Below, in pieces: positions 8,779-19,119 of a stretch of 64,000 nt of DNA (position 1 is its first letter; the number at the start of each line of letters is the position of its first letter). The notes beneath the pieces were generated by a model. The model worked only from the letters and a program-made list of their open reading frames with translations. It had not been told where the DNA came from and searched no databases. Origin of the DNA: Pseudomonas sp. A34-9 (GTDB taxonomy: Bacteria; Pseudomonadota; Gammaproteobacteria; Pseudomonadales; Pseudomonadaceae); the NCBI RefSeq assembly GCF_029543085.1, contig NZ_CP119967.1, forward strand, positions 682,001 to 746,000, in the 5' to 3' direction. The position numbers and the translations under genes were made by a program.

Positions 8779-9792
8779 ATGCCAACGTTTTCTGAGCGTC
8801 ATGTAGTGTTCTGGGTCAGTTGCATCATCATTTTCGGCGGTCTGCTGTTGGTGCTGCCGCTGCGCTTGTTGCCGAGCCTGCTGGCCGGGCTGCTGGTGTT
8901 CGAACTGGTCAACATGCTCACCCCGCAACTGCAACGGCTGATCGAAGGGCGGCGCGCGCGTTGGCTGGCGGTGGCGTTGCTGGGTACGTTAGTGGTGAGT
9001 GTGCTGGCATTGATCTTTGCCGGGGCGATCAGTTTCCTCCTGCACGAGGCGGAAAATCCTGGTGCCTCGCTGGACAAATTCATGGGCGTGGTCGATCGCG
9101 CACGCGGTCAGTTGCCGCCGTTCATCGACGCTTATCTACCGGCCAGTGCCGGAGAATTCCGCGTAGCAATCGGCGAATGGCTGAGCAAGCATCTCTCTGA
9201 GTTGCAACTAGTCGGCAAGGATGCGGCGCACATGTTCGTGACGCTGCTGATCGGCATGGTGCTCGGTGCGATCATCGCCCTGCAGCGCGTGCCGGATGTC
9301 ACCAAGCGCAAACCGCTGGCGGCGGCGCTGTTCGACCGTCTGCACCTGCTGGTTCAAGCGTTTCGCAATATCGTTTTCGCGCAGATCAAGATCGCCCTGC
9401 TCAACACCTTCTTCACCGGGATCTTCCTCGCGGTGATCCTGCCGATGTTCGGCGTGAAGCTGCCGTTGACCAAAACCCTGATCGTCCTGACCTTCCTGCT
9501 CGGTTTGCTGCCGGTCATCGGTAATCTGATTTCCAACACGCTGATCACCATCGTCGGCCTGTCGCTGTCGATCTGGGTGGCGGTGGCGGCTCTGGGTTAT
9601 CTGATCGTTATCCACAAGCTCGAATACTTCCTCAACGCGCGCATTGTCGGCGGGCAGATCAGTGCCAAGTCGTGGGAGTTGCTGTTGGCGATGCTGGTGT
9701 TCGAGGCCGCGTTCGGCCTGCCGGGGGTGGTGGCGGGGCCGATTTATTACGCGTATCTGAAGAGTGAGTTGAAGCTGGGCGGGATGGTTTAA
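8779..9792 (+). CDS. AI-2E family transporter (PerM/YdiK-like permease)
   Basis: A 337-residue polytopic membrane protein with the AI-2E-family plan: paired N-terminal helices (residues ~10-75), a third segment, a soluble amphipathic stretch (residues ~95-150), and a C-terminal helix cluster including LIVLTFLLGLLPVIGNLISN, the Pro/Gly-rich hairpin typical of the family. Members are proposed to export autoinducer-2 or act as cation/proton antiporters; neither can be decided from sequence. GAGG precedes the ATG. It stands alone between repeats. Confidence 0.85.
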   Translation: MPTFSERHVVFWVSCIIIFGGLLLVLPLRLLPSLLAGLLVFELVNMLTPQLQRLIEGRRARWLAVALLGTLVVSVLALIFAGAISFLLHEAENPGASLDKFMGVVDRARGQLPPFIDAYLPASAGEFRVAIGEWLSKHLSELQLVGKDAAHMFVTLLIGMVLGAIIALQRVPDVTKRKPLAAALFDRLHLLVQAFRNIVFAQIKIALLNTFFTGIFLAVILPMFGVKLPLTKTLIVLTFLLGLLPVIGNLISNTLITIVGLSLSIWVAVAALGYLIVIHKLEYFLNARIVGGQISAKSWELLLAMLVFEAAFGLPGVVAGPIYYAYLKSELKLGGMV

Positions 9793-9903
9793 CAGCTGCT
9801 TCGAGTTGCAAGCTTCAAGCTGCAAGTGAAAGCAGAAGCGAGAGCCGCAGTGGCTCTTGCTTTTGCTCTTACTTGCCGCTTGCAGCTTAAAGCTTGCAGC
9901 TGC
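9793..9903. repeat. Third REP family: paired GCTTGCAGCTT palindromes
   Basis: A 110-base inverted arrangement: AGTTGCAAGCTTCAAGCTGC at the left, GCTTGCAGCTTAAAGCTTGC at the right, and GAGAGCCGCAGTGGCTCTTG as central hairpin. It separates the convergent AI-2E and YegD-like genes and may stop both transcripts. A related fragment occurs at 4254-4282 upstream of azoR. Confidence 0.75.
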
Positions 9904-9905
9904 CG

Positions 9906-11174
9906 TTAAACGCCATAGCGTTTGCGGGCTTCAATCGCCAAACCGCTACCAATGCTGCCGAAGATATTCCCTTCAACATGCCGCGCATTCGGCAGCATCG
10001 CCGAGACGCTGTTGCGCAGCGCCGGAATCCCGCTCGAACCACCGGTGAAGAACACCGTATCCACCTGCTCCACCGACACGCCCGCATCGTTCAACAGTTG
10101 CGTGACACTGCCGCGCACTCGCTCCAGCAGGGCATCAATCGCCGACTCAAACAAAGCGCGGGTCAGCTCCACGCTCAGCCCGGCCTCGATGCGGTCCAGC
10201 GGCACATGGCGACTGTCGGTGTGGGTCAGCTGGATTTTGCTCTCTTCGACTTCCATCGCCAGCCAGTGCCCGGCACGCTGCTCGATCAATTTGAACAGAC
10301 GATCGATGCCGCCAGTGTCTTCGATGTCGTAGCGCATGCTGCCCAGCGCCAGGCTGGATTTCTGCGAGTACACCGAGTTGATGGTGTGCCAGGTCGCCAG
10401 GTTCATGTGGTGGCTGGTCGGCATGTAGGCGCCGCTCTTCATGCGGCTGCCGTAGCCGAACAACGGCATCAGACCCTGCAGGCTCAGCTGTTTGTCGAAG
10501 TCGGTCCCGCCGATGTGCACGCCACCGGTGGCGAGGATGTCGTCGTGACGGTTGTCCAGACCACGGCGCTCTGGCGACAGGCGCACCAGCGAGAAGTCAG
10601 ACGTACCACCGCCGATGTCGACGATCAGTACCAGCTCTTCTTTCTCGATAGTCGACTCGTAGTCGAAGGCCGCCGCAATCGGCTCGTACTGGAAGGAGAC
10701 TTCCTTGAAGCCAATCTTCTTGGCCACATCGACCAAAGTGTCTTCAGCTTCCTGGTCGGCCAGCGGATCGTCATCGACGAAGAACACCGGGCGGCCAAGC
10801 ACCACTTGTTCGAACTCTCGACCGGCGGCAGTTTCAGCGCGGCTCTTCAACTGGCCGATGAACAGGCCGAGCAAGTCCTTGAACGGCATCGCCGTGCCGA
10901 GCACGCTGGTGTCGTGCTTGATCAGCTTGGAACCGAGCAGGCTTTTCAGCGAGCGCATCAGGCGGCCTTCGTAGCCTTCCAGGTACTCGTGCAGCGCCAG
11001 ACGACCGTACACCGGGCGGCGCTCCTCGATGTTGAAGAAGACCACCGACGGCAGGGTGATCTTGTCGTCTTCCAGCGCGATCATCGTTTCCATGCCGGGG
11101 CGCAGCCAGCCGACGGTGGAGTTGGACGTGCCGAAGTCGATGCCGCAGGCACGGGCTGGAGAGGCGTCTTTCAT
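9906..11174 (-). CDS. yegD: Hsp70-family protein, YegD-like (ATPase domain only)
   Basis: A 422-residue actin-fold ATPase. The phosphate-1 loop GIDFGTSNSTVG is at residues 11-22, phosphate-2 VDIGGGTSDFSLV near residue 205, and the adenosine motif FFTGGSSGIPALR near residue 370. There is no substrate-binding domain or lid, so it is not DnaK but the YegD-type pseudo-chaperone found near DnaJ-like genes. It is divergent from cbpA, which encodes a J-domain protein, suggesting a functional pair; this is inference. Confidence 0.88.
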   Translation of the reverse strand: MKDASPARACGIDFGTSNSTVGWLRPGMETMIALEDDKITLPSVVFFNIEERRPVYGRLALHEYLEGYEGRLMRSLKSLLGSKLIKHDTSVLGTAMPFKDLLGLFIGQLKSRAETAAGREFEQVVLGRPVFFVDDDPLADQEAEDTLVDVAKKIGFKEVSFQYEPIAAAFDYESTIEKEELVLIVDIGGGTSDFSLVRLSPERRGLDNRHDDILATGGVHIGGTDFDKQLSLQGLMPLFGYGSRMKSGAYMPTSHHMNLATWHTINSVYSQKSSLALGSMRYDIEDTGGIDRLFKLIEQRAGHWLAMEVEESKIQLTHTDSRHVPLDRIEAGLSVELTRALFESAIDALLERVRGSVTQLLNDAGVSVEQVDTVFFTGGSSGIPALRNSVSAMLPNARHVEGNIFGSIGSGLAIEARKRYGV

Positions 11175-11269
11175 GTCTTTCGGTTCCGGTCAAAAAAACG
11201 GCCGCGCAGTGTATGTCAGTGCGCGCCAGAATCGAAGGCCGGTCATCTGCTATTTCACGACTAAACTGC

Positions 11270-11296
11270 CTTGAAACCTCAAGCTTTGCCCCAAAC
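11270..11296 (+). promoter_or_regulatory. Candidate sigma-32 (heat-shock) promoter upstream of cbpA
   Basis: CTTGAAA at 11270-11276, a 12-base spacer, then CCCCAAAC at 11289-11296, compared with the sigma-32 consensus CTTGAAA-N(11-16)-CCCCATNT. The cbpA start is ~165 bases downstream, so the leader would be long. The rest of the 292-base gap between yegD and cbpA holds no gene that I can support. Confidence 0.4.
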
Positions 11297-11466
11297 TTGC
11301 TGGCATGGGCCGGCAGAACCACCGGCGGTCACAAGAACCGCCGTCCACTGCCGATAAACTTCTGTTGCGCCACCCGGTCACAAACTTGAGATCGGTCAAC
11401 CTGGCACGCGCGAATCGGCGCATGCTGGCATCGGCGCGAAATCGATAACGGATGGTGATTCCTTCA

Positions 11467-12417
11467 ATGGACTTCAAAGACTATTACAAGATACTCGGCG
11501 TGGAGCCGACAGCCGACGACAAGGCAATCAAGGCGGCCTATCGCAAGCTGGCGCGCAAATACCACCCCGATGTCAGCAAGGAAAAAGACGCCGAGGCCAA
11601 ATTCAAGGATGCCTCGGAAGCCTATGAAGCGCTGAAAAACGGCGAAAAACGCGCCGAATACGACGAACTGCGCCGCTACGGCCAGCACGGTCAGCCGTTC
11701 CAGGGGCCACCGGGCTGGCAGAGCCGTGGTGGCTTTGGCGGCGGTGGTGGCGACACCGGCGACTTCTCGGACTTCTTCAGTTCGATCTTCGGCAATCGCG
11801 GCCCCGGTTTCGGTGGCGGCGAAGGCCGGCAACAACGCAGCGCAGGGCGCCGAGGGCAAGACGTGGAAATGGAACTGCCAATCTTCCTCGAAGAGACGCT
11901 GGCGAACGAGTCGAAGAAAGTCACCTTCCAGGTGCCGCAATACAACGCCAACGGTCAGCACGTCAGCAACACCAGCAAGAGCCTGAACGTGAAAATCCCG
12001 GCGGGCGTATCCGACGGCGAGCGTATTCGCCTCAAAGGCCAGGGTGCCCCGGGCGTCGGTGGCGGGGCGAATGGTGATCTGTACCTGACCATTCGTTTCG
12101 CGCCACACCCCAAATTCGATGTAGAAGGCGAAAACCTGATCATCACGCTACCGCTGGCACCGTGGGAGCTGGCACTGGGCGCCGAAGTGGCCGTGCCGAC
12201 CCTGACCGGCAAGATCAACCTCAAGGTCCCCGCCGGTAGCCAGAACGGCCAGCGCATGCGCGCCAAGGGCCATGGCCTGAAAAACAAGGCAGGCGAGCGC
12301 GGTTACCTGTTCGTCCAGCTCAAGGCCGTGATGCCGAAGGCCGCTGACGACGAGGTCAAGGCGCTGTGGCAGGAACTGGCGAAGAAAGCCGCCTTCAACC
12401 CGCGCGAGAACTTCTAA
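11467..12417 (+). CDS. cbpA: Curved DNA-binding protein CbpA (DnaJ-class co-chaperone)
   Basis: A 316-residue J-domain protein. The J domain occupies residues 1-70 with the essential HPD at residues 36-38 (KYHPDVSKE). A Gly/Phe/Arg-rich linker (about 75-125) follows, then two beta-sandwich client domains; the Cys-rich zinc centre of DnaJ is absent, which identifies the CbpA type. It stimulates DnaK and binds curved DNA in stationary phase. I prefer ATG 11467 (MDFKDYYK, the usual family start) to ATG 11452. cbpM follows after 23 bases, as in E. coli. Confidence 0.92.
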   Translation: MDFKDYYKILGVEPTADDKAIKAAYRKLARKYHPDVSKEKDAEAKFKDASEAYEALKNGEKRAEYDELRRYGQHGQPFQGPPGWQSRGGFGGGGGDTGDFSDFFSSIFGNRGPGFGGGEGRQQRSAGRRGQDVEMELPIFLEETLANESKKVTFQVPQYNANGQHVSNTSKSLNVKIPAGVSDGERIRLKGQGAPGVGGGANGDLYLTIRFAPHPKFDVEGENLIITLPLAPWELALGAEVAVPTLTGKINLKVPAGSQNGQRMRAKGHGLKNKAGERGYLFVQLKAVMPKAADDEVKALWQELAKKAAFNPRENF

Positions 12418-12440
12418 ATTCGACGACGGAGTAGCCCATC

Positions 12441-12746
12441 ATGAGCAGCCCCCTGATCGTTCAACTGGACTTGGCAGAATTCTGTGAGGCGGCCGATTTA
12501 TCGGACGTCTACGTGATCGAAATTGTCGAACACGGCATCCTCGAACCTCAGGGTGCGCAGCCCCGGGAATGGCGCTTCACCGATTACGAGTTGGCGCTGG
12601 CCAAGCGGGCGGCGAAGTTGCGCCGGGATCTGGAGCTGGAGTGGGAAGGCGTCGCTCTCGCGCTGAATCTGCTGGAGGAGGTTCGCGAGTTGCGCGCCGA
12701 GAATCGCATGTTGCGCCAGCGATTGGGGCGGTTGGTGGTCGAGTAG
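12441..12746 (+). CDS. cbpM: Chaperone modulator CbpM
   Basis: A 101-residue MerR-like protein: an HTH-like N-terminal half (LAEFCEAADLSDVYVIEIVEHGI) and a helical C-terminal half rich in Leu/Arg/Glu (LLEEVRELRAENRMLRQR). CbpM binds the J domain of CbpA and blocks its action with DnaK. Position directly after cbpA supports the call. A hairpin (GTCGGC/GCCGAC, 12875-12893) lies in the 198-base gap before the next gene. Confidence 0.9.
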   Translation: MSSPLIVQLDLAEFCEAADLSDVYVIEIVEHGILEPQGAQPREWRFTDYELALAKRAAKLRRDLELEWEGVALALNLLEEVRELRAENRMLRQRLGRLVVE

Positions 12747-12944
12747 GCTATCGGAATTTATCTTGCGTCCGATGGGCCGATTCGCAAGCAGGCCTGGCCT
12801 CCTCAGGGTAAATGTTTGCAGGTATTTCTCCCGGTATTAACCGGCCGCACGGTCTGCTAGTTTTCCGGGCGAAGGTCGGCAATGGATGCCGACTGTCGTC
12901 GCGCCATTCAGGTCGCGGTGACACTTTGCAAAGGAAGCCTGTTC

Positions 12945-14357
12945 ATGCCAGTCAAACCCAAACCGCCAAAACCGCCCAAACCGGGCACAGCCGATGTAAA
13001 CACCCCCCCGCGTACGCCCGTGGATGCAACTCCCCACGATTCCGCTCTGTTGCATCTGACATCCGCTCCATTCATGCGCAGGTCACCGCCCGATACGAGC
13101 GAGCCCGGCAGTAGCACGCCGCAAATTGAAACGGCGGCAGCGCCGCACAGCTTACAAGTTCACCCGATAGCGTCCACGTCTGCCACTTTTTCTTTGGCCG
13201 CAACCCCTTATCTGCAGGATTACCTGATTCCTTCAACAGCCGATTTACCGGAGGCGAATACTCAGGGATTTCGCGTGTTCAACAGCCGCCTCTACGCTGA
13301 TGTTCAGGGCGGCGGTACTGTGCTGGTCGGCATCGATGGCGAAACCGGCCTGCACCGGGCACAGCTGCACAGCGAGCGGTGGCCGTCCGGCCCTGAACTC
13401 GCCTACGATCCATTGCACAATCACTGGTACATGCTGCCGGATGTCAGCGCGTCAGCGGACGGCGGCGCCGTTGTGGCGCGCAAAAGCCGCAGGGTCTCCC
13501 GGCAGAGTGACGAGGCCTATGAGTCTGCTCTGGAAGAGCTGCCAGACGATGTCGATACGGCGCAGGAACACTTCTATATGGCGTCTGAATCGATGCCCGT
13601 CAAACCTTTCACTAATGACGAACAGATTACGATGCGCAGCGAAACGCGCTTTTCATACCTCGGCAATCAACCTGGGATCTACGACCGCGGCAATAATGGA
13701 AAATACCCATTCCGGGACCTGGATGGCAGACCTGTCCGGATAAAGAAGCTGCAGACCCTCGTGCGTTTTGACGACGGCGGCCGATACACCTCCGAGCAGG
13801 TCAAGCCCTACATCAAATTTGGCGCATACGAGAGTGTCGCGCGGTTGTATGAAGAAAAGCTGCAATGGCGATTGTTCACAGAGGCCGACATGAGGACGCC
13901 CGGAGAGCGGGCCTTGATCGGCCAGTCGTTGGTGGTAGCCAACCGGCGCATCACCCGAGGTGAGGTGGTCGGCGTCTATGCTGGCGCCATCATGCCAGGA
14001 CGTCTTGTGCCGCTCTCTCAGCAGTCATACACCATGAAGGTCGGCATACGTTATCAACCAGGACCTGGATATTTGATCCCCGAACAACTTGCGTTGGTCG
14101 GTGACACGATTATCTCCCGGATCAACACGTACTTCTGGTATGACGCAACGGGCAAGCCGGTTCGTCAGGCTACGGATGGCTATAACGTCGAATTCGTTCC
14201 ATTCACTGTCGAAGCGCAACAGTGGATAGGCAAGAAACTGGTAACCCGGGACTTCATTCTCAATGCCATATTCGCTACCGAAGACATTCCGGCAGGAACC
14301 GAGTTACGCATAAATTACAACTACAGCGATGCGGACATCGCGACGTTGTTCCCGTGA
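12945..14357 (+). CDS. Uncharacterised protein with proline-rich N-terminus and SET-like C-terminal domain
   Basis: A 470-residue protein not assignable to a named gene. Residues 1-20 are Pro/Lys rich (KPKPPKPPKPG) and the first ~100 look disordered, with no signal peptide. Residues ~108-165 hold FRVFNSRLYADV...GLHRAQLHSERWPSGPEL, a module I recall from large Pseudomonas toxin-like proteins. Residues ~318-470 resemble a SET methyltransferase: GQSLVVANRRITRGEVVGVY matches the first SET strand pair, ISRINTYFWYD...NVEFV stands where RFINHSCxPNV is expected, and ELRINYNYSD matches the ELTYDY end motif. The NHSC motif is degenerate. AAGGAAG is nine bases before ATG 12945. A secreted effector modifying host lysines is plausible but unproven. 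Confidence 0.6.
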   Translation: MPVKPKPPKPPKPGTADVNTPPRTPVDATPHDSALLHLTSAPFMRRSPPDTSEPGSSTPQIETAAAPHSLQVHPIASTSATFSLAATPYLQDYLIPSTADLPEANTQGFRVFNSRLYADVQGGGTVLVGIDGETGLHRAQLHSERWPSGPELAYDPLHNHWYMLPDVSASADGGAVVARKSRRVSRQSDEAYESALEELPDDVDTAQEHFYMASESMPVKPFTNDEQITMRSETRFSYLGNQPGIYDRGNNGKYPFRDLDGRPVRIKKLQTLVRFDDGGRYTSEQVKPYIKFGAYESVARLYEEKLQWRLFTEADMRTPGERALIGQSLVVANRRITRGEVVGVYAGAIMPGRLVPLSQQSYTMKVGIRYQPGPGYLIPEQLALVGDTIISRINTYFWYDATGKPVRQATDGYNVEFVPFTVEAQQWIGKKLVTRDFILNAIFATEDIPAGTELRINYNYSDADIATLFP

Positions 14358-14375
14358 TTGCCTGAGCGATCGCTA

Positions 14376-14405
14376 CTGAATACGGACCTGCGTGTCCGTA
14401 TTCAG
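14376..14405. terminator. Hairpin between convergent SET-like gene and ureC
   Basis: A perfect 12-base stem, CTGAATACGGAC (14376-14387) and GTCCGTATTCAG (14394-14405), around a six-base loop. It sits between the two stop codons. There is no strong T-run on either side, so it may be a Rho-assisted or bidirectional terminator. Confidence 0.6.
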
Positions 14406-14417
14406 CGCGCTCCATCA

Positions 14418-16118
14418 TCAAAACAGAAAGTAGCGCTGTGCCATCGGCAATGTTTCCGCCGGCTCACACCACAGCAACACACCGTCAGCCTTGACCTGAT
14501 ACGTCTGCGGATCGACATCGATATTTGGCAGATAGTCGTTGTGGATCAGGTCGGTTTTCTGCACGTCGCGGCAACCTTTGACCACGCCGATTTTTTTCTT
14601 CAGACCCAACGCCTCTGGCAACCCGGCTTCCTGCGCGGCCTGGCTGATAAAGGTCAGGCTGGTGGCGTGCAACGAGCCGCCATAGCTGGCGAACATCGGG
14701 CGGTAATGCACTGGTTGCGGTGTCGGAATCGAAGCGTTGGCGTCGCCCATCAGGCTTGCGGCGATTGCGCCACCCTTGAGAATCAGCGTCGGTTTCACCC
14801 CGAAAAACGCTGGGCGCCAGAGCACCAGATCGGCCCACTTGCCGATTTCCACCGAACCGACTTCGTGGCTGATGCCATGGGTGATCGCCGGGTTGATCGT
14901 GTACTTGGCGATGTAGCGTTTGGCGCGGAAGTTGTCGTTGCCTGCGCCATCCTGCGGCAGCGGGCCGCGCTGTTTTTTCATCTTGTCGGCGGTCTGCCAG
15001 GTGCGCGTGATGACTTCGCCGACGCGGCCCATGGCCTGGCTGTCGGAGCTGATCATCGAGAACGCGCCGAGATCGTGAAGGATGTCTTCGGCGGCAATCG
15101 TTTCGCGGCGGATGCGGCTTTCGGCGAACGCGACGTCTTCGGCGATGCTCGGGTCGAGGTGGTGGCAGACCATCAACATATCGAGGTGTTCGTCGATGGT
15201 GTTGCGGGTGAACGGCCGGGTCGGGTTGGTCGAGCTCGGCAATACGTTGGGGAAACCGCAGGCCTTGATAATGTCCGGCGCATGACCGCCACCGGCACCT
15301 TCGGTGTGATAGGTGTGAATCGTGCGGCCCTTGAACGCGCCGAGGGTGGTTTCGACGAAACCGGATTCGTTGAGGGTGTCGGTGTGGATCGCCACCTGCA
15401 CGTCGAACTGATCGGCGACGCTCAGGCAGTTGTCGATGCTCGCCGGCGTGGTGCCCCAGTCTTCGTGCAACTTGAGGCCGATGGCGCCGGCCTTGACCTG
15501 CTCGATCAGCGGCTCCGGCAGGCTGGCGTTGCCTTTGCCGGTGAGGCCGATGTTCATCGGGAACGCGTCAGCGGCCTGGAGCATGCGCGCCAGGTGCCAA
15601 GGCCCGGAGGTGCAGGTGGTGGCGTTGGTGCCGGTGGCCGGGCCGGTGCCGCCGCCGATCATGGTGGTAACGCCGCTCATCAGCGCTTCTTCGATCTGCT
15701 GCGGGCAGATGAAGTGGATGTGTGTGTCGATGCCGCCAGCGGTGAGGATCATGCCTTCGCCGGCGATCACTTCGGTGCCGGCGCCGATGGCGATGGTCAC
15801 GTTCGGCTGCACGTCCGGGTTACCGGCCTTGCCGATCGCCGCGATGCGCCCGTCCTTGAGGCCGATGTCGGCTTTGACGATGCCCCAGTGGTCGATGATC
15901 AGCGCGTTGGTGATCAGCGTGTCGACCACTTCGGCAGCCAGCAACTGGCTTTGGCCCTGACCGTCGCGAATGACTTTGCCGCCACCGAATTTCACTTCTT
16001 CGCCGTAGGTGGTGAAGTCTTGTTCGACTTCAATCCACAGTTCGGTGTCGGCCAGGCGCACCTTGTCGCCGACGGTGGGGCCGAACATGTCGGCGTAGGC
16101 TTGACGGGAAATTTTCAT
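14418..16118 (-). CDS. ureC: Urease subunit alpha (catalytic)
   Basis: A 566-residue UreC, full family length. The nickel ligands are all visible: GGIDTHIHF (two His), [13 protein letters not shown] (the lysine that becomes carbamylated, plus His), [26 protein letters not shown] and SSDSQAMGR (Asp). The active-site flap MVCHHLDP is intact. It hydrolyses urea to ammonia and carbamate in the cytoplasm with UreA and UreB. The start is [13 protein letters not shown]; the longer frame reads into repeat DNA. A REPIN-like element separates it from ureB. The accessory genes ureE, ureF and ureG needed for nickel loading are not in this window. Confidence 0.96.
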   Translation of the reverse strand: MKISRQAYADMFGPTVGDKVRLADTELWIEVEQDFTTYGEEVKFGGGKVIRDGQGQSQLLAAEVVDTLITNALIIDHWGIVKADIGLKDGRIAAIGKAGNPDVQPNVTIAIGAGTEVIAGEGMILTAGGIDTHIHFICPQQIEEALMSGVTTMIGGGTGPATGTNATTCTSGPWHLARMLQAADAFPMNIGLTGKGNASLPEPLIEQVKAGAIGLKLHEDWGTTPASIDNCLSVADQFDVQVAIHTDTLNESGFVETTLGAFKGRTIHTYHTEGAGGGHAPDIIKACGFPNVLPSSTNPTRPFTRNTIDEHLDMLMVCHHLDPSIAEDVAFAESRIRRETIAAEDILHDLGAFSMISSDSQAMGRVGEVITRTWQTADKMKKQRGPLPQDGAGNDNFRAKRYIAKYTINPAITHGISHEVGSVEIGKWADLVLWRPAFFGVKPTLILKGGAIAASLMGDANASIPTPQPVHYRPMFASYGGSLHATSLTFISQAAQEAGLPEALGLKKKIGVVKGCRDVQKTDLIHNDYLPNIDVDPQTYQVKADGVLLWCEPAETLPMAQRYFLF

Positions 16119-16154
16119 GCTGCGTCCTTCAGGAAAATAGTGGTGAGCCATCGA

Positions 16155-16301
16155 CCCTCACCCTAGCCCTCTCCCAGAGGGAGAGGGGACTGACCGTGGG
16201 TATCTTTCGACAGGCATCGACCTGAAATAGTGAGTCGAGCTCAGGATCTGAAAAGCCCCCAAATCGGCTCCCTCTCCCTTGGGAGAGGGCTGGGGTGAGG
16301 G
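16155..16301. repeat. Long REPIN/MITE-like element, copy 2 (between ureB and ureC)
   Basis: Starts CCCTCACCCTAGCCCTCTCC and ends GGGAGAGGGCTGGGGTGAGG. The interior shares ACTGACCG, a GACCTGAA-like box, GAGCTCAGG, TGAAAAG and AATCGGCTCCCTCTCC with copies 3 and 4. It lies inside the urease operon, in the ureB-ureC gap. Confidence 0.87.
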
Positions 16302-16319
16302 GCAGCGGTGCACACGGTT

Positions 16320-16624
16320 TCAGAGATCACCCATAACCCGCCCGGCAAACCCGAACACCCGCCGCTGCCCGGCGTAATCCACCAGTTCAACCTCGCGGCT
16401 CTGCCCCGGCTCAAAACGCACGGCGGTGCCGGCCGGAATGTTCAGGCGCATGCCGCGGCTGGCCGCGCGATCAAAGGTCAGCGCGTCGTTGGTTTCAAAA
16501 AAGTGATAGTGCGAGCCGACCTGAATTGGCCGGTCGCCGCTGTTGGCGACTTTCAGGCTGACGGTGCGTCGGCCGACGTTGAGTTCGATGTCGCCGGGCT
16601 GGATCTGGTACTCGCCAGGAATCA

Positions 16625-16625
<1 letters not shown>
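16320..16625 (-). CDS. ureB: Urease subunit beta
   Basis: A 101-residue UreB of normal length starting [16 protein letters not shown], the conserved family start, with [10 protein letters not shown] and [17 protein letters not shown] following. It is the structural beta subunit of the (UreABC)3 trimer. ATG at 16625 overlaps the TGA of the upstream acetyltransferase gene by one base (TGATG), so translation is probably coupled; a GTG three bases earlier is the alternative start. Confidence 0.95.
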
Positions 16626-17697
<1,072 letters not shown>

Positions 17698-17705
17698 GGC
17701 GCGCC

Positions 17706-18008
17706 TCAGACGATCGGTTGGTGGACGGTGACCAGTTTCGTGCCGTCGGGGAACGTCGCTTCGACCTGGATCTCCGGGATCATTTCCGGGATGCCTTCCA
17801 TCACTTGCTCGCGGCTGAGCAGGGTGGTGCCGAAGTGCATCAGTTCGGCCACGGTCTGGCCGTCACGCGCGCCTTCGAGCAGCGCGGCGGAGATGTAGGC
17901 CATGGCTTCCGGGTAATTGAGTTTCACGCCGCGGGCCAGACGCCGCTCGGCGACGAGGCCGGCGGTGAAGATCAGCAGCTTGTCTTTTTCGCGTGGGGTC
18001 AGGTCCAT
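17706..18008 (-). CDS. ureA: Urease subunit gamma
   Basis: A 100-residue UreA of exact family length, starting [21 protein letters not shown], with [21 protein letters not shown] and [21 protein letters not shown] following. It is the smallest structural subunit of urease. Upstream in the operon a REPIN-like element (18075-18229) separates it from ureD; downstream, the GNAT gene follows after eight bases. Confidence 0.95.
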   Translation of the reverse strand: MDLTPREKDKLLIFTAGLVAERRLARGVKLNYPEAMAYISAALLEGARDGQTVAELMHFGTTLLSREQVMEGIPEMIPEIQVEATFPDGTKLVTVHQPIV

Positions 18009-18074
18009 CGTTTGAAATCCATATGGGCAGATTTGTGTGGTTCTTGCGGTGAGCGCGGTGCCAGTTGGAACCAC

Positions 18075-18229
18075 CCCTCACCCTAGCCCTCTCCCGGAGG
18101 GAGAGGGGACTGATCGCGGTTGATTGTGTTAGCCGGTCCAGTCAGCAAAGTTGTTTGAGATAACAAAATTCTTTTCATTCGACTCGGTCAGGCTCCCTCT
18201 CCCTCCGGGAGAGGGCGGGGGGGGAGGGT
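18075..18229. repeat. Long REPIN/MITE-like element, copy 3 (between ureD and ureA)
   Basis: Left end CCCCTCACCCTAGCCCTCTC, right end GGGAGAGGGCGGGGGGGGAG (degraded to a G-run). The interior has ACTGATCG, GACTCGGTCAGG and GGCTCCCTCTCCCTCC. It lies inside the operon and ends eight bases from the ureD stop codon. Confidence 0.82.
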
Positions 18230-18236
18230 GGGGCCA

Positions 18237-19076
18237 TCAGGTACTCCAAATTCGTGGTGGTCGGGCTTCTCGTCCTAGCAGGGCGGGTCTTAGCAATCGC
18301 CATAAATCGATGAGCCAAGCACGAGCGAGCAACGCTTCACTGGCCAGGCATCGGGCGACCAGCAACCCCGGTAACTGGGTCAGATCGCCGCGTACTTCGT
18401 GATTCAGCGAGCGGCAACGCTCCAGCAGCTCGGCATCGATTTCCCCGGTAACCAGCAGCGTCGCAAACACCGGATGGCCATCCAGCCCGATTGGCGAATC
18501 AAGCAAACCGTCGTCGCCGACAATGCGCTGACGTTCATGCCAGAGCAATCGGCCGTCGCGACGAATATCCAGATGCGCCTGAAAATGTCCGCGATCAAAA
18601 CGCTCGCCACTGGCCGGGCGACCCAACGCCACCACGTCCCAGTAAAACAGCCGCGCATCCCCCTGCAGATCAATCGAAGTGCTTAGCTCAGCCTGGGCGG
18701 CGCTGTAGACGATGGTTTCCTGCGGCAGCCATTCGAGCGTCGCTCCGGCAGCCACTTTCAAGTCGAGCTTCTGGTAGGCCGGCCCGCCTGCGCGATACCA
18801 CTTGGCCGCGCCTGGGCTGGTGATCTGCGCCCAGGCGTGTTGCTCGACGCACACGTTGATGTCGAGACGATCACCGCCGGCAATGCCGCCCGGCGGGTGG
18901 ACGATGATGTGCTGGCAGACCTCGGGGCCTTCGGCGTACAGGTGCTTTTGCACGCGCAACGGACCGAGATGGCGGCGCATCACCGGACGCGTGCAGTCGC
19001 CGAAACGCGCGTAAGCGAGTTCCAGCTCGGCGTGCCAGCTCGGGGTAAACAGGGCAGGTGAAACAGTCGAATTCAT
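18237..19076 (-). CDS. ureD: Urease accessory protein UreD
   Basis: A 279-residue UreD (UreH), normal length. Recognisable stretches are [37 protein letters not shown] (the family hallmark), [15 protein letters not shown], and [20 protein letters not shown]. UreD scaffolds the UreF-UreG complex on apo-urease and channels nickel. It begins 43 bases after the urtE stop, so uptake and hydrolysis genes are probably one transcript. UreF and UreG must be encoded elsewhere. Confidence 0.95.
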   Translation of the reverse strand: MNSTVSPALFTPSWHAELELAYARFGDCTRPVMRRHLGPLRVQKHLYAEGPEVCQHIIVHPPGGIAGGDRLDINVCVEQHAWAQITSPGAAKWYRAGGPAYQKLDLKVAAGATLEWLPQETIVYSAAQAELSTSIDLQGDARLFYWDVVALGRPASGERFDRGHFQAHLDIRRDGRLLWHERQRIVGDDGLLDSPIGLDGHPVFATLLVTGEIDAELLERCRSLNHEVRGDLTQLPGLLVARCLASEALLARAWLIDLWRLLRPALLGREARPPRIWST

Positions 19077-19119
19077 GGTGTGTGATTATCGTTAGGAAGC
19101 TACAGATTAGTTCGTTGTA

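Noticed and set aside
9894..11264. 456-residue plus-strand frame opposite the YegD-like gene
   Set aside because: Antisense shadow; the minus-strand product has all Hsp70 ATPase loops.
14358..16166. 602-residue plus-strand frame opposite ureC
   Set aside because: UreC on the other strand has every catalytic residue. This frame is His/Arg/Asp-rich antisense text typical of shadows.
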